DNA of 64,000 nt, from NCBI GenBank assembly GCA_019426215.1, contig CM033394.1, positions 2,542,001-2,606,000 on the forward strand, given 5' to 3'. Below the pieces are notes generated by a model, which saw nothing but the letters and a program-made list of their open reading frames with translations, was not told the DNA's origin and searched no databases. Source of the stretch: Buddleja alternifolia. Lineage: Eukaryota; Streptophyta; Magnoliopsida; Lamiales; Scrophulariaceae. The position numbers and the translations under genes were made by a program. This document shows, in pieces, positions 33,155 through 44,009 of the stretch. The first letter of the stretch is position 1, and each line of letters opens with the position of its first letter.

Positions 33155-35365
33155 TGCACATATTTACACTTTACACACATTTTACATATACTACATATAT
33201 TTCCACACGCACTATACATATTTTTCACATTCTATACACATTTTCACACACTACACATATTTTCACACACATACATCACATATTTTACACGCACTACACA
33301 TATTTGACACACACTTTCACACATTTTCACACCTACACCACATATTTTCACACACACTAGACATATTTCCACACACCCATCACATATTTTACATACATTA
33401 CACACCTTTTTACACGTACAGTACAAATTTAACACACACTACACATATTCTCACACCTACATCATACATTTTACACACACTACACTCATTTATACCCTAC
33501 ACATATTTTACACACACTACACGTATTTTCACACACACACATATATTTTACACAAACTACATGCTTTTTCACACACATTACACATATTCACACATTTTAC
33601 ACACAATACACATATTTTCACACACGCGTCGTATATTTTACACACACTACACACCTTTTTACACACACAACACATATTTAACATACACTACATACATTTT
33701 CACACCTACATTACACATTTTACACACACTACACATATTTTCACACACTATATACATTTTACACACACTACACACTACACATTTTCACACACACTACACA
33801 TATTTTACATACACTGCACATATTTTCACACACACATAACATCTTTTACACAAACTACACACAGTTTCACACACTACATGCATTTTCACACACATGAGCA
33901 CCTTTTACACACATTACACATATTTTCAAACACAAAACAAACGTTTCACACACATCACATATTTTATACACATTACACATTTTGACACACCCATCACATA
34001 TTTTACACACACTACACACCTTTTCACACACACGACACACATTTTACACATACTGCACGTATTTTCACACATTACATGTATTTTACACACACTAAATATA
34101 TTTTACACACTCTACACATAATTTACACACACTACACATATTTTTACATACACATCACATATTTTACACACACTACATATATTTTCACACGCACCGCACA
34201 TTTTACCCACACTACATGCATTTTCGCACACACGAGCACCGTTTAGACTCATTACATATATTTTCAAACACACGTTTCACACACATCACATATTTTATAC
34301 ACTACACATATGTTCACACACCCATCACACATTTTACATACACTACATATCTTTTCACACACACGACACACATTTTACACATACTACACATATTTTCACA
34401 CACACTTCACGCATTTATAAATATGTGTAGTGTGTGTAAAATTTGTGAAGTGTGTGAAAATATATGTAGTGTGTGAAAAATGTATGATTGGTGTGTGAAA
34501 ATATGTGTAGTGTGTAAAAATGTGTGATGTGATGTGTATGTAAAATGTGTGTGGTGTATGAAAATGTATGATGTGTATGTGAAAATGTATGTAGTGTGTG
34601 TTAACTATGTGTAATGTGTGTAAAATGTATGATAGGTGTATGAAAATATGTGTAGTGTGCGTAAAATATGAGTGTAGTATGTGAAACATATGTGATGTGT
34701 GTATAAAATATATATAGTGTGTGTAAAATATGTGTAGTGTGCATAAAAGTATGTGTAGTATGCGTAAATTATGTGGAGTGTGTAAAACGTGTGTAGTGTG
34801 TGTGAATATATATGATGTGTGTGTATTGTGTGTAAAATATATGTAGTGTGTGAAAATGTGTAGTGTATGAAAAATGTATGACGTGTGAGTGAAAATGTGT
34901 GTAGCGTGTGTTAAATATGTGTAGTGTGTAAAAATGTGTAATGTGTGTAAAAATATGTGTAGTTTGTGTTAAATATGTGTAATGTGTGTAAAACTGTATG
35001 TGTATAGTGTGCGAAAAATATATGATGTGTGTAGATTGTGTTAAATATGTGTAGTGCGTATAAAATGTGTGATGTAGGTGTGAAAATGTGTGTAATGTGT
35101 GTTAAATATGAGTATTGTGTGTACAACATGTGATGGGTGTGTGAAAATATGTGTTGTGTGTGTAAAATGTGTTGTGTATGTGAATATATGTGTAATGTGT
35201 GAAAAACGTGTGATGTGTGTGTAAAAAATATGTAGTGTGTGTAAAATGTGTGATGTGTGTATGAAAATATGTCTAGTGTATTAAATATATGCAATGTGTG
35301 TAAAAATTGTTTAATGTGTGTAAAAAATATGTAGTGTGTTTAAAAAGTGTAAAAATATGTGTTAA
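33155..35365. repeat. 2.2-kb palindromic minisatellite
   Basis: From 33155 to about 34420 the plus strand repeats units of roughly 20-30 bp like ACACACTACACATATTTTC. From about 34424 to 35365 it repeats the reverse complement, GTGTGTGAAAATATGTGTAG. The turning point is TTTATAAATA. Units vary in length and sequence, so it is not a simple microsatellite. The long Thr/His/Ile-rich and Val/Cys-rich open frames it creates on both strands are composition artefacts. Confidence 0.92.
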
Positions 35366-35489
35366 ACTCTATTTTGGGTGGACATTGGATATACTTTGGG
35401 TCTCTATTGGCTATTGGATTCACTCTGGGTCCAACTATAATGCAAATATTTTCTTATATAAGACCCAGTCGGATCCAACCCGGAAAAAT

Positions 35490-36436
35490 AATTTTATTAT
35501 ATGAGACAGAGCATTAATTAGAGAAAATTTTGACTTCGGCTATTTGGGCTGAGCCTATCAAAGCTCAAGATCAGCTCACAAATAGGGCTGGTTTAATTTG
35601 TAAGCTCAAAGTCGGCCCAACTCACATTCAATTAGGCTCGGCTCATTCTAAAGCGGGCCAAACAATAGGGCTTCGAGTAGGTTCGACTTAATTGATAGTC
35701 CTAATTGTAGGTATATACACTAAGGAGAGTGACAGACAATGGTTTATGACTTGTATTTGTCTTGTTTCTCATAGAGCTGATCATGTTGTAAGTGTTATTT
35801 TTTGCGACTTATTGAATTATCTGATTATCATCGATATATGAGAAGAGCCCTCATGACACTATGGATCATCTAGCATAATGTTTCCTCTTGAATTCAAGAT
35901 TGTATGGAATATAATACATGTGACCTGCATATGTGTTGTTCTTGTTCTTGTTCTTGAAGAGTTGCCAAGAAAAAGGCCAAATCATAGCCAACACAATTGT
36001 TTTGTTTGTTTATATGTCTGCATGTGTGATTGTCCTTTCTTTGTAGTATGTACTTTGATAGGCAATAACTTTATCTATGTCAGTATAGTGGTCGATTTAT
36101 AATATTGAATTTAATGTGATATGTGGATCTAGACTTATTTTTTAGTGTATTGGTAGGACTGTAAAATGATGATGCTACATGTCCCATAAAACTTTGAGCG
36201 AAGGAACACTTTGTGAGGATTAATTTTTTTTTCCTTTAAATTCCGTCAATACGAGTTTTACCCGACCTAATCTTTTAACCCTTTATTCACAAGAAAACTA
36301 AATCCATCTAAATATATAATTGTTCAATTAAAGTAATTACGTAGAGTCACTGATTCAATTATTATTATTGTAAAAAAAATTCTTGGAACTTGGCCATCAG
36401 CCACCACGATCAGCCTGCCACTCGGCAATATTACGC
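35490..36436. other. Intergenic; possible further hAT-like fragment
   Basis: 35540-35705 has GGCTCGGCTC, GGGCTGAGCC and CGGCCC words in both orientations, like hAT subterminal repeats, ending TAGTCCTA. 35720-36436 shows nothing I recognise as a gene or element end. Confidence 0.45.
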
Positions 36437-37595
36437 TTTCGATTTTTGAGCGTTTTGCGTAACGAAATTGATTTTGACTTAGCTCTCCATATTTGACTTT
36501 TGTAATTATTTAATTTTTTTATTTTTCTTTTTCGGGAAAATGAAAGATGGACATTAATCGAGAAGCAAACATTTTTTATTTTTTTTTGATAATCAATCGA
36601 GAAGCAAACATAGTTCCTAAAAAGCTTCTTTCCTACCAACAAACAAATTCCTTACTACAAACAAATCAAACTTTAAAGCTCAAAAGCTTCTTGAGCTTAA
36701 ATATAGAATAATTTTTCAACGTTCCATTTTTTTTAATTTTTTTTTTAACAAAGTCCATTTTACAACAAATTATAGATATCATATTCTTATCATAATATGA
36801 TCTAATCCTTATTGACCTACATCATATATATATATATATATATATATGATGTAGGTATATTGGTAAGTTGCATCATATATATTTTCGTATTATCAAATCA
36901 ATGAAATTTTTCATTATTAGTCATTGACTTACGCAATAATATAAAACCAAAACATATATGACCATAAACTATAAGAAAAAGATGGTTTTCTACTTAAGAC
37001 TTGGATAAAGAGGATCCCATCACAAATCCCTTAAGCTCTTTGCTTTTATTACATAAATAATAATAATATTACTCTTTCTTAATTAATAAGTTCGAGTCTC
37101 ATGTCGTTGAGCACAATTTGATTATTTTCTTTGTATATTTTATTGTATTATCATCTGCATAAACATTTCTAAACTTATTTGAATGTTTTATTGTATCATC
37201 ATCTGTATAAACATTTTTAACTTATCTTTTATTGAGACAATATGTTTGATTCTTCTTCAAAAATAGCAAAATAAATTATATATATATATATATGTACACA
37301 CACATACATATCAATGTACATGTATATAAATGTATATAGAGAGGGAGGGGGTGGAAATTTCCTTTTTCCAAGTCAAATGAAGGAAATTTATTGATACTTG
37401 CTAGTTTCTATCATGTGACAAAATTATTATACTATGATAATTATATCATAATGTTTGTTCAAAATAAATAAATTAATTATATGATAATGATTGATAATAT
37501 ATACACACACACACAACTCATCTAATACAGATCATCATGCATTCAAATAACATCTTCACCAGCTTTTGGTGAAAATATTTATTGACCCAAACATC

Positions 37596-37635
<40 letters not shown>

Positions 37636-38137
37636 TCTCTCTCTAGACACTCATAGATTTCTCCACAAAAATTTTCACTGTAAATGAAAAGAATTTAGCT
37701 TCTTATGATCGGCCTATAATCTAGGTATGTCCTGCAATAATCATTTTTATGTTTTTAATTTTTTTGTTTTCCCTTATTATTTATGGTTAATTTTTTAGCA
37801 TCAATGTTGCGGCTGAATCCATAATCTGATGATGAAATCGGATTTATTTTCCTTCCATATTTTCATGTTTATTTATTTTTGTGATCTTGATTTTGCAGCG
37901 ATTTTGTGAAATTTGGAGCAGCCTGCATTACAAGGCTCTAGATTGGGAGAGTGTGTGAAGGTGTGTGTGTGTGTTTATATATATATATATATATTCTTTC
38001 GAAACTCTTAGATCCAGAAAAAGTACCAATTATTTGGATTAGATTTTTGTAATTTATTAGTAGTAACCTCAATTTTCTGAATTTCATTGATTTTATTTTT
38101 TTATTTTTCCCAGAGAGTTGAAGATTAATTTGTGAAA
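36437..38137 (+). promoter_or_regulatory. KCS-B upstream region and 5' leader
   Basis: Second copy of the KCS block, starting at GCGTAACGAAATTG. It keeps the unoccupied sites of the MITE, Tat element and two Helitrons found in copy 1. A (CT)n tract (37599-37632) and leader exon precede CTAG|GTATGTCC at 37725; TTGATTTTGCAG ends the leader intron at 37898. A second leader intron from GAAG|GTGTGTG (about 37959) to TTTTCCCAG (about 38112) is possible. (TA)n runs occur at 36829-36846 and 37977-37994. Confidence 0.7.
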
Positions 38138-39670
38138 ATGACTGAATCTAAAGTAAACACACCATTGATTCCATCCTCTTCTCGGAAGCTTCCTGATTTC
38201 AAACAATCTGTAAAATTGAAGTATGTAAAGCTTGGTTATCATTACCTTATAACGCATGGAATGTACCTGTTTTTGTCTCCTTTGGTGGTGGTTGTTGCAG
38301 CCCAATTGTCCACATTTTCTCTACAAGACCTCTTTGTTCTTTGGGACCATCTTAGGTTCAATCTGATATCCGTAGTCGTGTGCTCTGCTCTGTTGGTATT
38401 TCTATCAACTGTGTATTTCCTAAGACGTCCTTACCCGGTGTACCTTGTGAATTTCTCGTGTTATAAACCCAATGATGATAGGAAATGCACTAGGCAGATA
38501 TTCATGGAGAGATCACGGTTGACTGGTTCTTTTACTGATGAAAATCTCGAGTTCCAGAGGAAAATTCTTGAGCGATCAGGTCTTGGCGAGTCGACTTATC
38601 TTCCTGAGGCTGTATTACGGGTCCCACCAAACCCGTGTATGGCTGAAGCAAGAAAAGAAGCTGAAATTGTAATGTTTGGTGCAATTGATGAGCTTCTTGC
38701 AAAAACGTCTCTGAAACCGAAGGACATTGGGATTTTGATAGTGAATTGTAGCCTTTTCAATCCCACGCCTTCGTTGTCTGCTATGGTTATTAACCATTAC
38801 AAGCTAAGAGGAAACATAGTTAGCTACAATCTAGGTGGAATGGGTTGTAGTGCTGGTTTAATATCGATTGATCTTGCTAAAGATCTCTTACAGGTTCATC
38901 CCAATACTTATGCCTTAGTAATCAGTATGGAGAATATTACCCTGAATTGGTATTTTGGAAATGAAAGATCTATGCTGGTTTCGAACTGCCTTTTCCGTAT
39001 GGGGGGAGCTGCTATTTTGTTATCAAACAAAAGATCAGACCGGCGCAGGTCAAAGTACCGTTTGGTCCATACTGTGAGAACCCACAAAGGATCTGACAAT
39101 AAATGTTTCTCTTGTGTCACACAAATGGAGGATCCCAATGGGAAAGTTGGAGTTGCTTTGTCAAAAGATTTGATGGCAGTTGCCGGTGACGCCTTAAAGA
39201 CAAATATCACAACTTTGGGCCCCCTCGTGCTTCCTATGTCTGAACAGTTACTTTTCTTTGCCACCTTGGTTGGGAAAAAGCTATTTAAGATGAAGCTGAA
39301 GCCTTATATCCCGGATTTCAAATTGGCTTTTGAGCATTTCTGCATTCATGCTGGTGGGAGGGCTGTGCTGGATGAAATAGAGAAAAACCTTCACCTTTCT
39401 GATTGGAACATGGAGCCTTCAAGAATGACTCTATATCGGTTTGGCAACACCTCTAGCAGCTCTCTTTGGTACGAATTGGCTTATTCAGAAGCCAAAGGAA
39501 GGATTAAGAAGGGAGATAGGACATGGCAGATAGCTTTTGGATCAGGATTCAAATGCAACAGTGCAGTTTGGAAAGCTCTTAGGACTATAAATCCTGCAAA
39601 GGAAAAGAGTCCTTGGATTGATGAAATTGACCAATTTCCCGTGGAGGTTCCTAAGGTGTCGGCTCTTTAG
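38138..39670 (+). CDS. KCS: 3-ketoacyl-CoA synthase KCS-B (KCS11-like)
   Basis: 510 residues, no intron in the coding region. Same role as KCS-A: malonyl-CoA condensation in very-long-chain fatty acid elongation at the endoplasmic reticulum. Membrane segments lie at about residues 36-57 and 73-95. Catalytic residues are Cys237 (GGMGCSAG), His404 ([10 protein letters not shown]) and Asn437 (FGNTSS). It has the complete [13 protein letters not shown] segment that KCS-A has lost, and the usual NWYFGN, so it looks like the less altered copy. I use the ATG at 38138, aligned with the KCS-A start; the GTG six bases upstream is not a plausible plant start. Upstream DNA is almost free of insertions. 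The downstream neighbour is KCS-psiC, 1.4 kb away in the same direction. Confidence 0.95.
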   Translation: MTESKVNTPLIPSSSRKLPDFKQSVKLKYVKLGYHYLITHGMYLFLSPLVVVVAAQLSTFSLQDLFVLWDHLRFNLISVVVCSALLVFLSTVYFLRRPYPVYLVNFSCYKPNDDRKCTRQIFMERSRLTGSFTDENLEFQRKILERSGLGESTYLPEAVLRVPPNPCMAEARKEAEIVMFGAIDELLAKTSLKPKDIGILIVNCSLFNPTPSLSAMVINHYKLRGNIVSYNLGGMGCSAGLISIDLAKDLLQVHPNTYALVISMENITLNWYFGNERSMLVSNCLFRMGGAAILLSNKRSDRRRSKYRLVHTVRTHKGSDNKCFSCVTQMEDPNGKVGVALSKDLMAVAGDALKTNITTLGPLVLPMSEQLLFFATLVGKKLFKMKLKPYIPDFKLAFEHFCIHAGGRAVLDEIEKNLHLSDWNMEPSRMTLYRFGNTSSSSLWYELAYSEAKGRIKKGDRTWQIAFGSGFKCNSAVWKALRTINPAKEKSPWIDEIDQFPVEVPKVSAL

Positions 39671-41051
39671 CTGCTAACTGCTTACATTTGCTGGAATTTT
39701 TTAGCATAGGAGTGGAGCTAGTGGCTTAGTGGCTTTTCTATCTGTTTGTGCTTGGCCTTCTGGTTGAGGAAAGAACATGACGTTCACCGGTGCTACGAAT
39801 TCATGGAGTTTCTAATTGCCATTTTTAGTCTGTAGGTGATTTGCGACGAAGTTAGTTTAGCAAGTTGCTGATATTCAAGATTGTTGGCATTGTTTTTAGA
39901 GATTTATGAGGGATGTGTATTTCTTGACCTGAGGAATGCGTTAGGCAGCTCCTTTTTCGATTTATTTATGCGTTTTATTGTGGGCTTTGCTCGTGTATTA
40001 TTTGATCCAAATTTATGTTCCAAAATTTTGAAATTCTTGAAGAGCTGAGCAAATATTTATCTGTAATTGTCAGGGGATGGTTGTGTTCCAGATGCTTGAT
40101 TATAAGATTATTGCCGTCATTTCTCAATAACTCTTTGCTGAAAGCTTCCTCTATCGTGTCTTCATATATTGTTTTAGAGATTTATCCACGTTCTTTTTGC
40201 ATTTTAGAGGCTTTTGGGTGTGAAACTCTTTGAGGGAATATTGAGACTTCAAGTTTCAATATAATAATCAGTTCACATGCACGTGGATCTCACCATATGT
40301 GAAATGCCAAATTTATGATGCTTGCTATTAAATGATGACATTATTATACTATACTAGTTATGTCATAATGTTTGTTAAAGAAATAAATCTATTATATGAT
40401 GATGATCATTTACTATTGATATATAACTCATCAAGTACACATCATGCATTCAAATAACATCTTCATCAGCTACTGGTGAATATTTATTGACCCAAGTATC
40501 TCAGTTTCTTCCTAAACTCCCATCTTACTCTCTGCACTCTCATAGATTTCTCCAGGAGGTACTTCACTGTGAACTAAGAGAATCTAGCTTCTTATTATCG
40601 GCCTATCTTTCAGGTCTGTCCCGCAATAATAATTTGCTGGGCTCCCCCCCCCCCCCCTCCTTGTTTATGGTTAATATTTTAGCATAAATGTTGAGTGGGA
40701 AAACATAATCTAATGATGAAGTTGGATTTTGTTCACCTCCACATCTAATGTTTATTTTATTTTTGTGAGAATGGTTCTCTAATTTTGCAGGGATTTTCTG
40801 AAATTTGGAGCTGCATTATAAGGTTCTCAGCAGAGAGAGTGTAGAAACGTATGTTCTTCTGGAAAATAAACACTTTATTTTGTTGACTTATTTAGATGAA
40901 TCTGAATATCTTTTTCTTAAATATTTTCCTGTCAAGTTTCTCATGTCCAGAAGAAGTTCCAATACTTTGATTAGACTTTCATCATAGCCTCGTTATCTTT
41001 TTCCCCTTTTTCCCCTTTTTCCCCAGAGAGTTGAAGATTAAGTGGTGAGAA
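39671..41051 (+). other. KCS-B 3' region and KCS-psiC leader
   Basis: 39671-40240 aligns with the region after psiC (42579-42900), so each KCS carries its own copy of the 3' flank. From about 40310 the sequence repeats the KCS-B leader: ATCATGCATTCAAATAACATC, TATTTATTGACCCAA, a CTATCTTTCAG|GTCTGTCC donor-like site and TTTCCCCAG before the ATG. A C homopolymer lies at 40647-40660. Confidence 0.7.
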
Positions 41052-42578
41052 ATGACTGAATCGAAAGCAACCACACCTTCGATGCCACCCTCTTCCCGGA
41101 AGCTCCCTGATTTCAAACTATCTGTAAAATTAAGTATGTAAAGCTTGGTTATCATTACCTTATAAACAATGGAATATACTTTTTTTTATCTCCTCTGGTG
41201 GTTGTTTTTGCAGCCCAATTGTCCACAATTTCTTTCCAAAACCTCTTTATTCTTTGGGACCATCTTAAATTCAATCTCATATCTGTAATCGTGTGTACTC
41301 TGCTAGTGTTTCTATCAACTGTGTATTTCCTCAGACGTCCTTACCGGGTGTACCTTGTGGATTTTTTGTGTTATAAACCAGATGATGATAGGAAATGCAC
41401 TAGGCAGATGTTCATGGAGAGGTCATGGTTGACTGGTTCGTTTTCCGGTGAAAATCTTGAGTTCCAAAGGAAAATCGTTGAGAGATCGGGTCTTGGTGAC
41501 TCGACTTATCTTCCTGAGGCTGTATTACGGATACCACCAAACCCGCGTATGGCTGAAGCAAGAAAAGAAACTGAAACTGTAATGTTTGGTGCAATTGATG
41601 AGCTTCTTGTGAAAACGTCTCCAAAACCGAAGGACATTGGGATTTTGATTGTGAATTGTAGCCTTTTCAACCCCACGCCTTCTTTGTCTGCTATGGTTAT
41701 TAACCACTACAAGCTAAGAGGAAACATAGTTAGTTACAATCTAGGTGGAATGGATCGCAGTGCTGGTTTAATATCAATCGATCTTGCTAAAGATCTCTTA
41801 CAGGTTCATCCTAATACATATGCCTTAGTAATCAGTATGGAGAATATTACCTTGAAAGGTATCTTGGAAATGAAAAATCTATGTTGGTTTCGAACTGTCT
41901 CTTCCGCATGGCGGGAGCTGCTATTTTGTTATCAAACAAAATATCAGACCGGTGGAGGTCAATGTACCGTTTGGTCCATACTGAAAGACCCCACAAAGGG
42001 TCCGATGATGAATGTTTCTCTTGTGTCGCACAAATGGAGGATCTTAATGGGAAAGTTGGCGTTTCTTTGTCAAAAGATTTAATGGCAGTTGCCGGAGACG
42101 CTTTAAAGACAAATATCACAACTTTGGGTCCCCTCGTGCTTCATATGTCTGAACAGTTACTTTTCTTTGCCACCTTGGTTGGGAAAAAGCTATTTAGGAT
42201 GAAGCTGGAGCCTTATATCCCGAATTTCAAACTGGCTTTTGAGCATTTCTGCATTCATGCCGGTGGGAAGGCTGTGCTGGGTGAAATAGAGAAAAACCTT
42301 CTCCTTTCTGATTGGAACATGGAGCCTTCAAGGATGACTCTGTATTGATTTGGCAACACATCGAACAGCTCTCTTTGGTACGAACTGGCTTTTTCAGAAG
42401 CCAAAGGAAGGATTAAGAGGGGAGATAGGACCTGGCAGATAGCTTTTGGATCGGGATTCAAATGCAATAGTGCAGTTTGGAAAGCTCTTAGGACTATAGA
42501 TCATGCAAAGGAGAAAGCTCTTGGATTGATGAAATTCACTACTTCCCTGTGGATGTTCCTAAGGTGTCGGCTCTTTAA
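41052..42578 (+). pseudogene. KCS pseudogene psiC
   Basis: Full-length relative of KCS-A/B with inactivating changes: one base lost at about 41130, one at about 41857, a CGA-to-TGA stop at 42346-42348, and one base lost at about 42515. The catalytic Cys codon has become CGC (41756-41758), changing GGMGCSAG to GGMDRSAG, so the enzyme would be dead even without frame breaks. The Asn region (FGNTSN-like) is after the stop. Leader sequence and splice-like sites are still recognisable, so a non-coding transcript is possible. Confidence 0.95.
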
Positions 42579-44009
42579 GTTCTTACATTTGCTGTAATTT
42601 GCAGCATAGGATTGGAGCTAGTGGCTTTTATTGCTCTATCCGTTTGTGCTTGGCATTCGAGAGGAGGAACGAACTTATTGTTTATTGCTGCTAGGAACTC
42701 ATGAGGTTTTTAATTGCCAATTTTTTGTCAGTAGTTGATCTGCAACGAAGTTAGCTTAGCAAGTTGTTGATATTCAAGATTGTTGGCATTGTTTATGAGG
42801 GATGTGTATTTTTTGACCTGAGGATTGCGTTTGACATCTCATTTTTCGACTAATTTATGTGAATTATTGTGAGCTTTAATAATGTCTCATGTTCCTAATT
42901 TGCTTTTATGGAAATTCTTGAAGAGCTCAACAAATATTTCTTCCTAATTATCAAAGATTGGTGGTTGATTTTTAGGTAACTGATTGTGGATTCTTTGCTG
43001 AAGGATTCCTTTATTATGTCTTTCCTTTCTTGTTCTGTATTGTGAGTTTGAGTGGCTTCTTTTTTAGTGCCCAATTTGTGCATATTATGGGGTCAATTTA
43101 TAATTGACCTAGGTTAACAAAATCGATTCAATATACACCGTTAAATCTTGATTTGTGATGAATGAAATGGCCTACGGCCCTACATATGACGATCTTGATC
43201 TTGAGTGGACCATCTCTATTAAATATGCCGTTAATTCTAGGAACTACTTCTAATACTCCAATTCTCGATATAATCAAAATTACATCGAGATAATTATGAT
43301 TTTTGTGAAACGTATAATACTAATCTGACTCTCTTCTTAAATAATCTTTTTGAGTGTCCAATCGCATAGAATTGCCCCATGAATTTAGGTCAAAACACAG
43401 AAATTTCCGATGGGGACAGAACCTTTGCATATTTTCGCACAACCAGCAGATTTCACAATGTGCTTTGCTCATAAACTCGCACAACCCAGTACCAGCTAAA
43501 CACGGCACACCTCGCTGAAGACCAAGCCGAAAAGTTGAATTTTTTATACAAAATTGCCTAGACCTGACTGCATACACCCAGTATTTCGTTTTATGACATC
43601 ATGTTCTCGTGAATGTCTCACGCCCCCTATTTGTAATAGTCCCCACCTGGGTAGGATGAAATTTCCGCAGATTCAGTAAAAATGCACCAAACCATAACTG
43701 AGACAATGACCAACACCAAGCTAAACTATTGCTTATACCCTAATCACAAAAATATATCACAAAACACTTGCAATAATGACACTAATACCACACTTCACAA
43801 TAAACCAAACACTACACCGTCCACATTCCACGAACGCAATTACGAACTACATTCGAAACCGATTCCTACACGAAATAATCCCTTGTAAACTCTTCAACAG
43901 AAATTAATCAACCATTCTTAACTTCACAAACACGCGACAAATAGACATCGTAGAAATGTAGACAACCTAAGTCTAAAACGCATATGTAAGAAGGAACGAA
44001 TTGAAAGTT
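42579..44009. other. Intergenic between KCS-psiC and H2A.Z
   Basis: 42579-42900 is KCS 3' flank. 43060-43880 is AT-rich, A/C-rich in its second half, with no recognised gene; about 43700-44009 should include the H2A.Z 3' untranslated region. Confidence 0.55.

Noticed and set aside
33108..33839. 243-codon open frame rich in Thr, His, Ile and Phe
   Set aside because: It is entirely the AC-rich minisatellite read in one frame; equivalent frames occur on the other strand and in the inverted half.
33155..35365. CRISPR-like array of short repeats
   Set aside because: Units are variable, contiguous without unique spacers, and inverted at the centre, in a plant nuclear context.
32926..35705. One complete hAT element covering the minisatellite and the CGGCTC-rich segment
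   Set aside because: The outer 8-bp flanks of TAGGGATGGC and TAGTCCTA do not match each other.
38132..38137. Upstream GTG start for KCS-B
   Set aside because: Plant nuclear genes start at ATG; the ATG at 38138 aligns with the KCS-A start.
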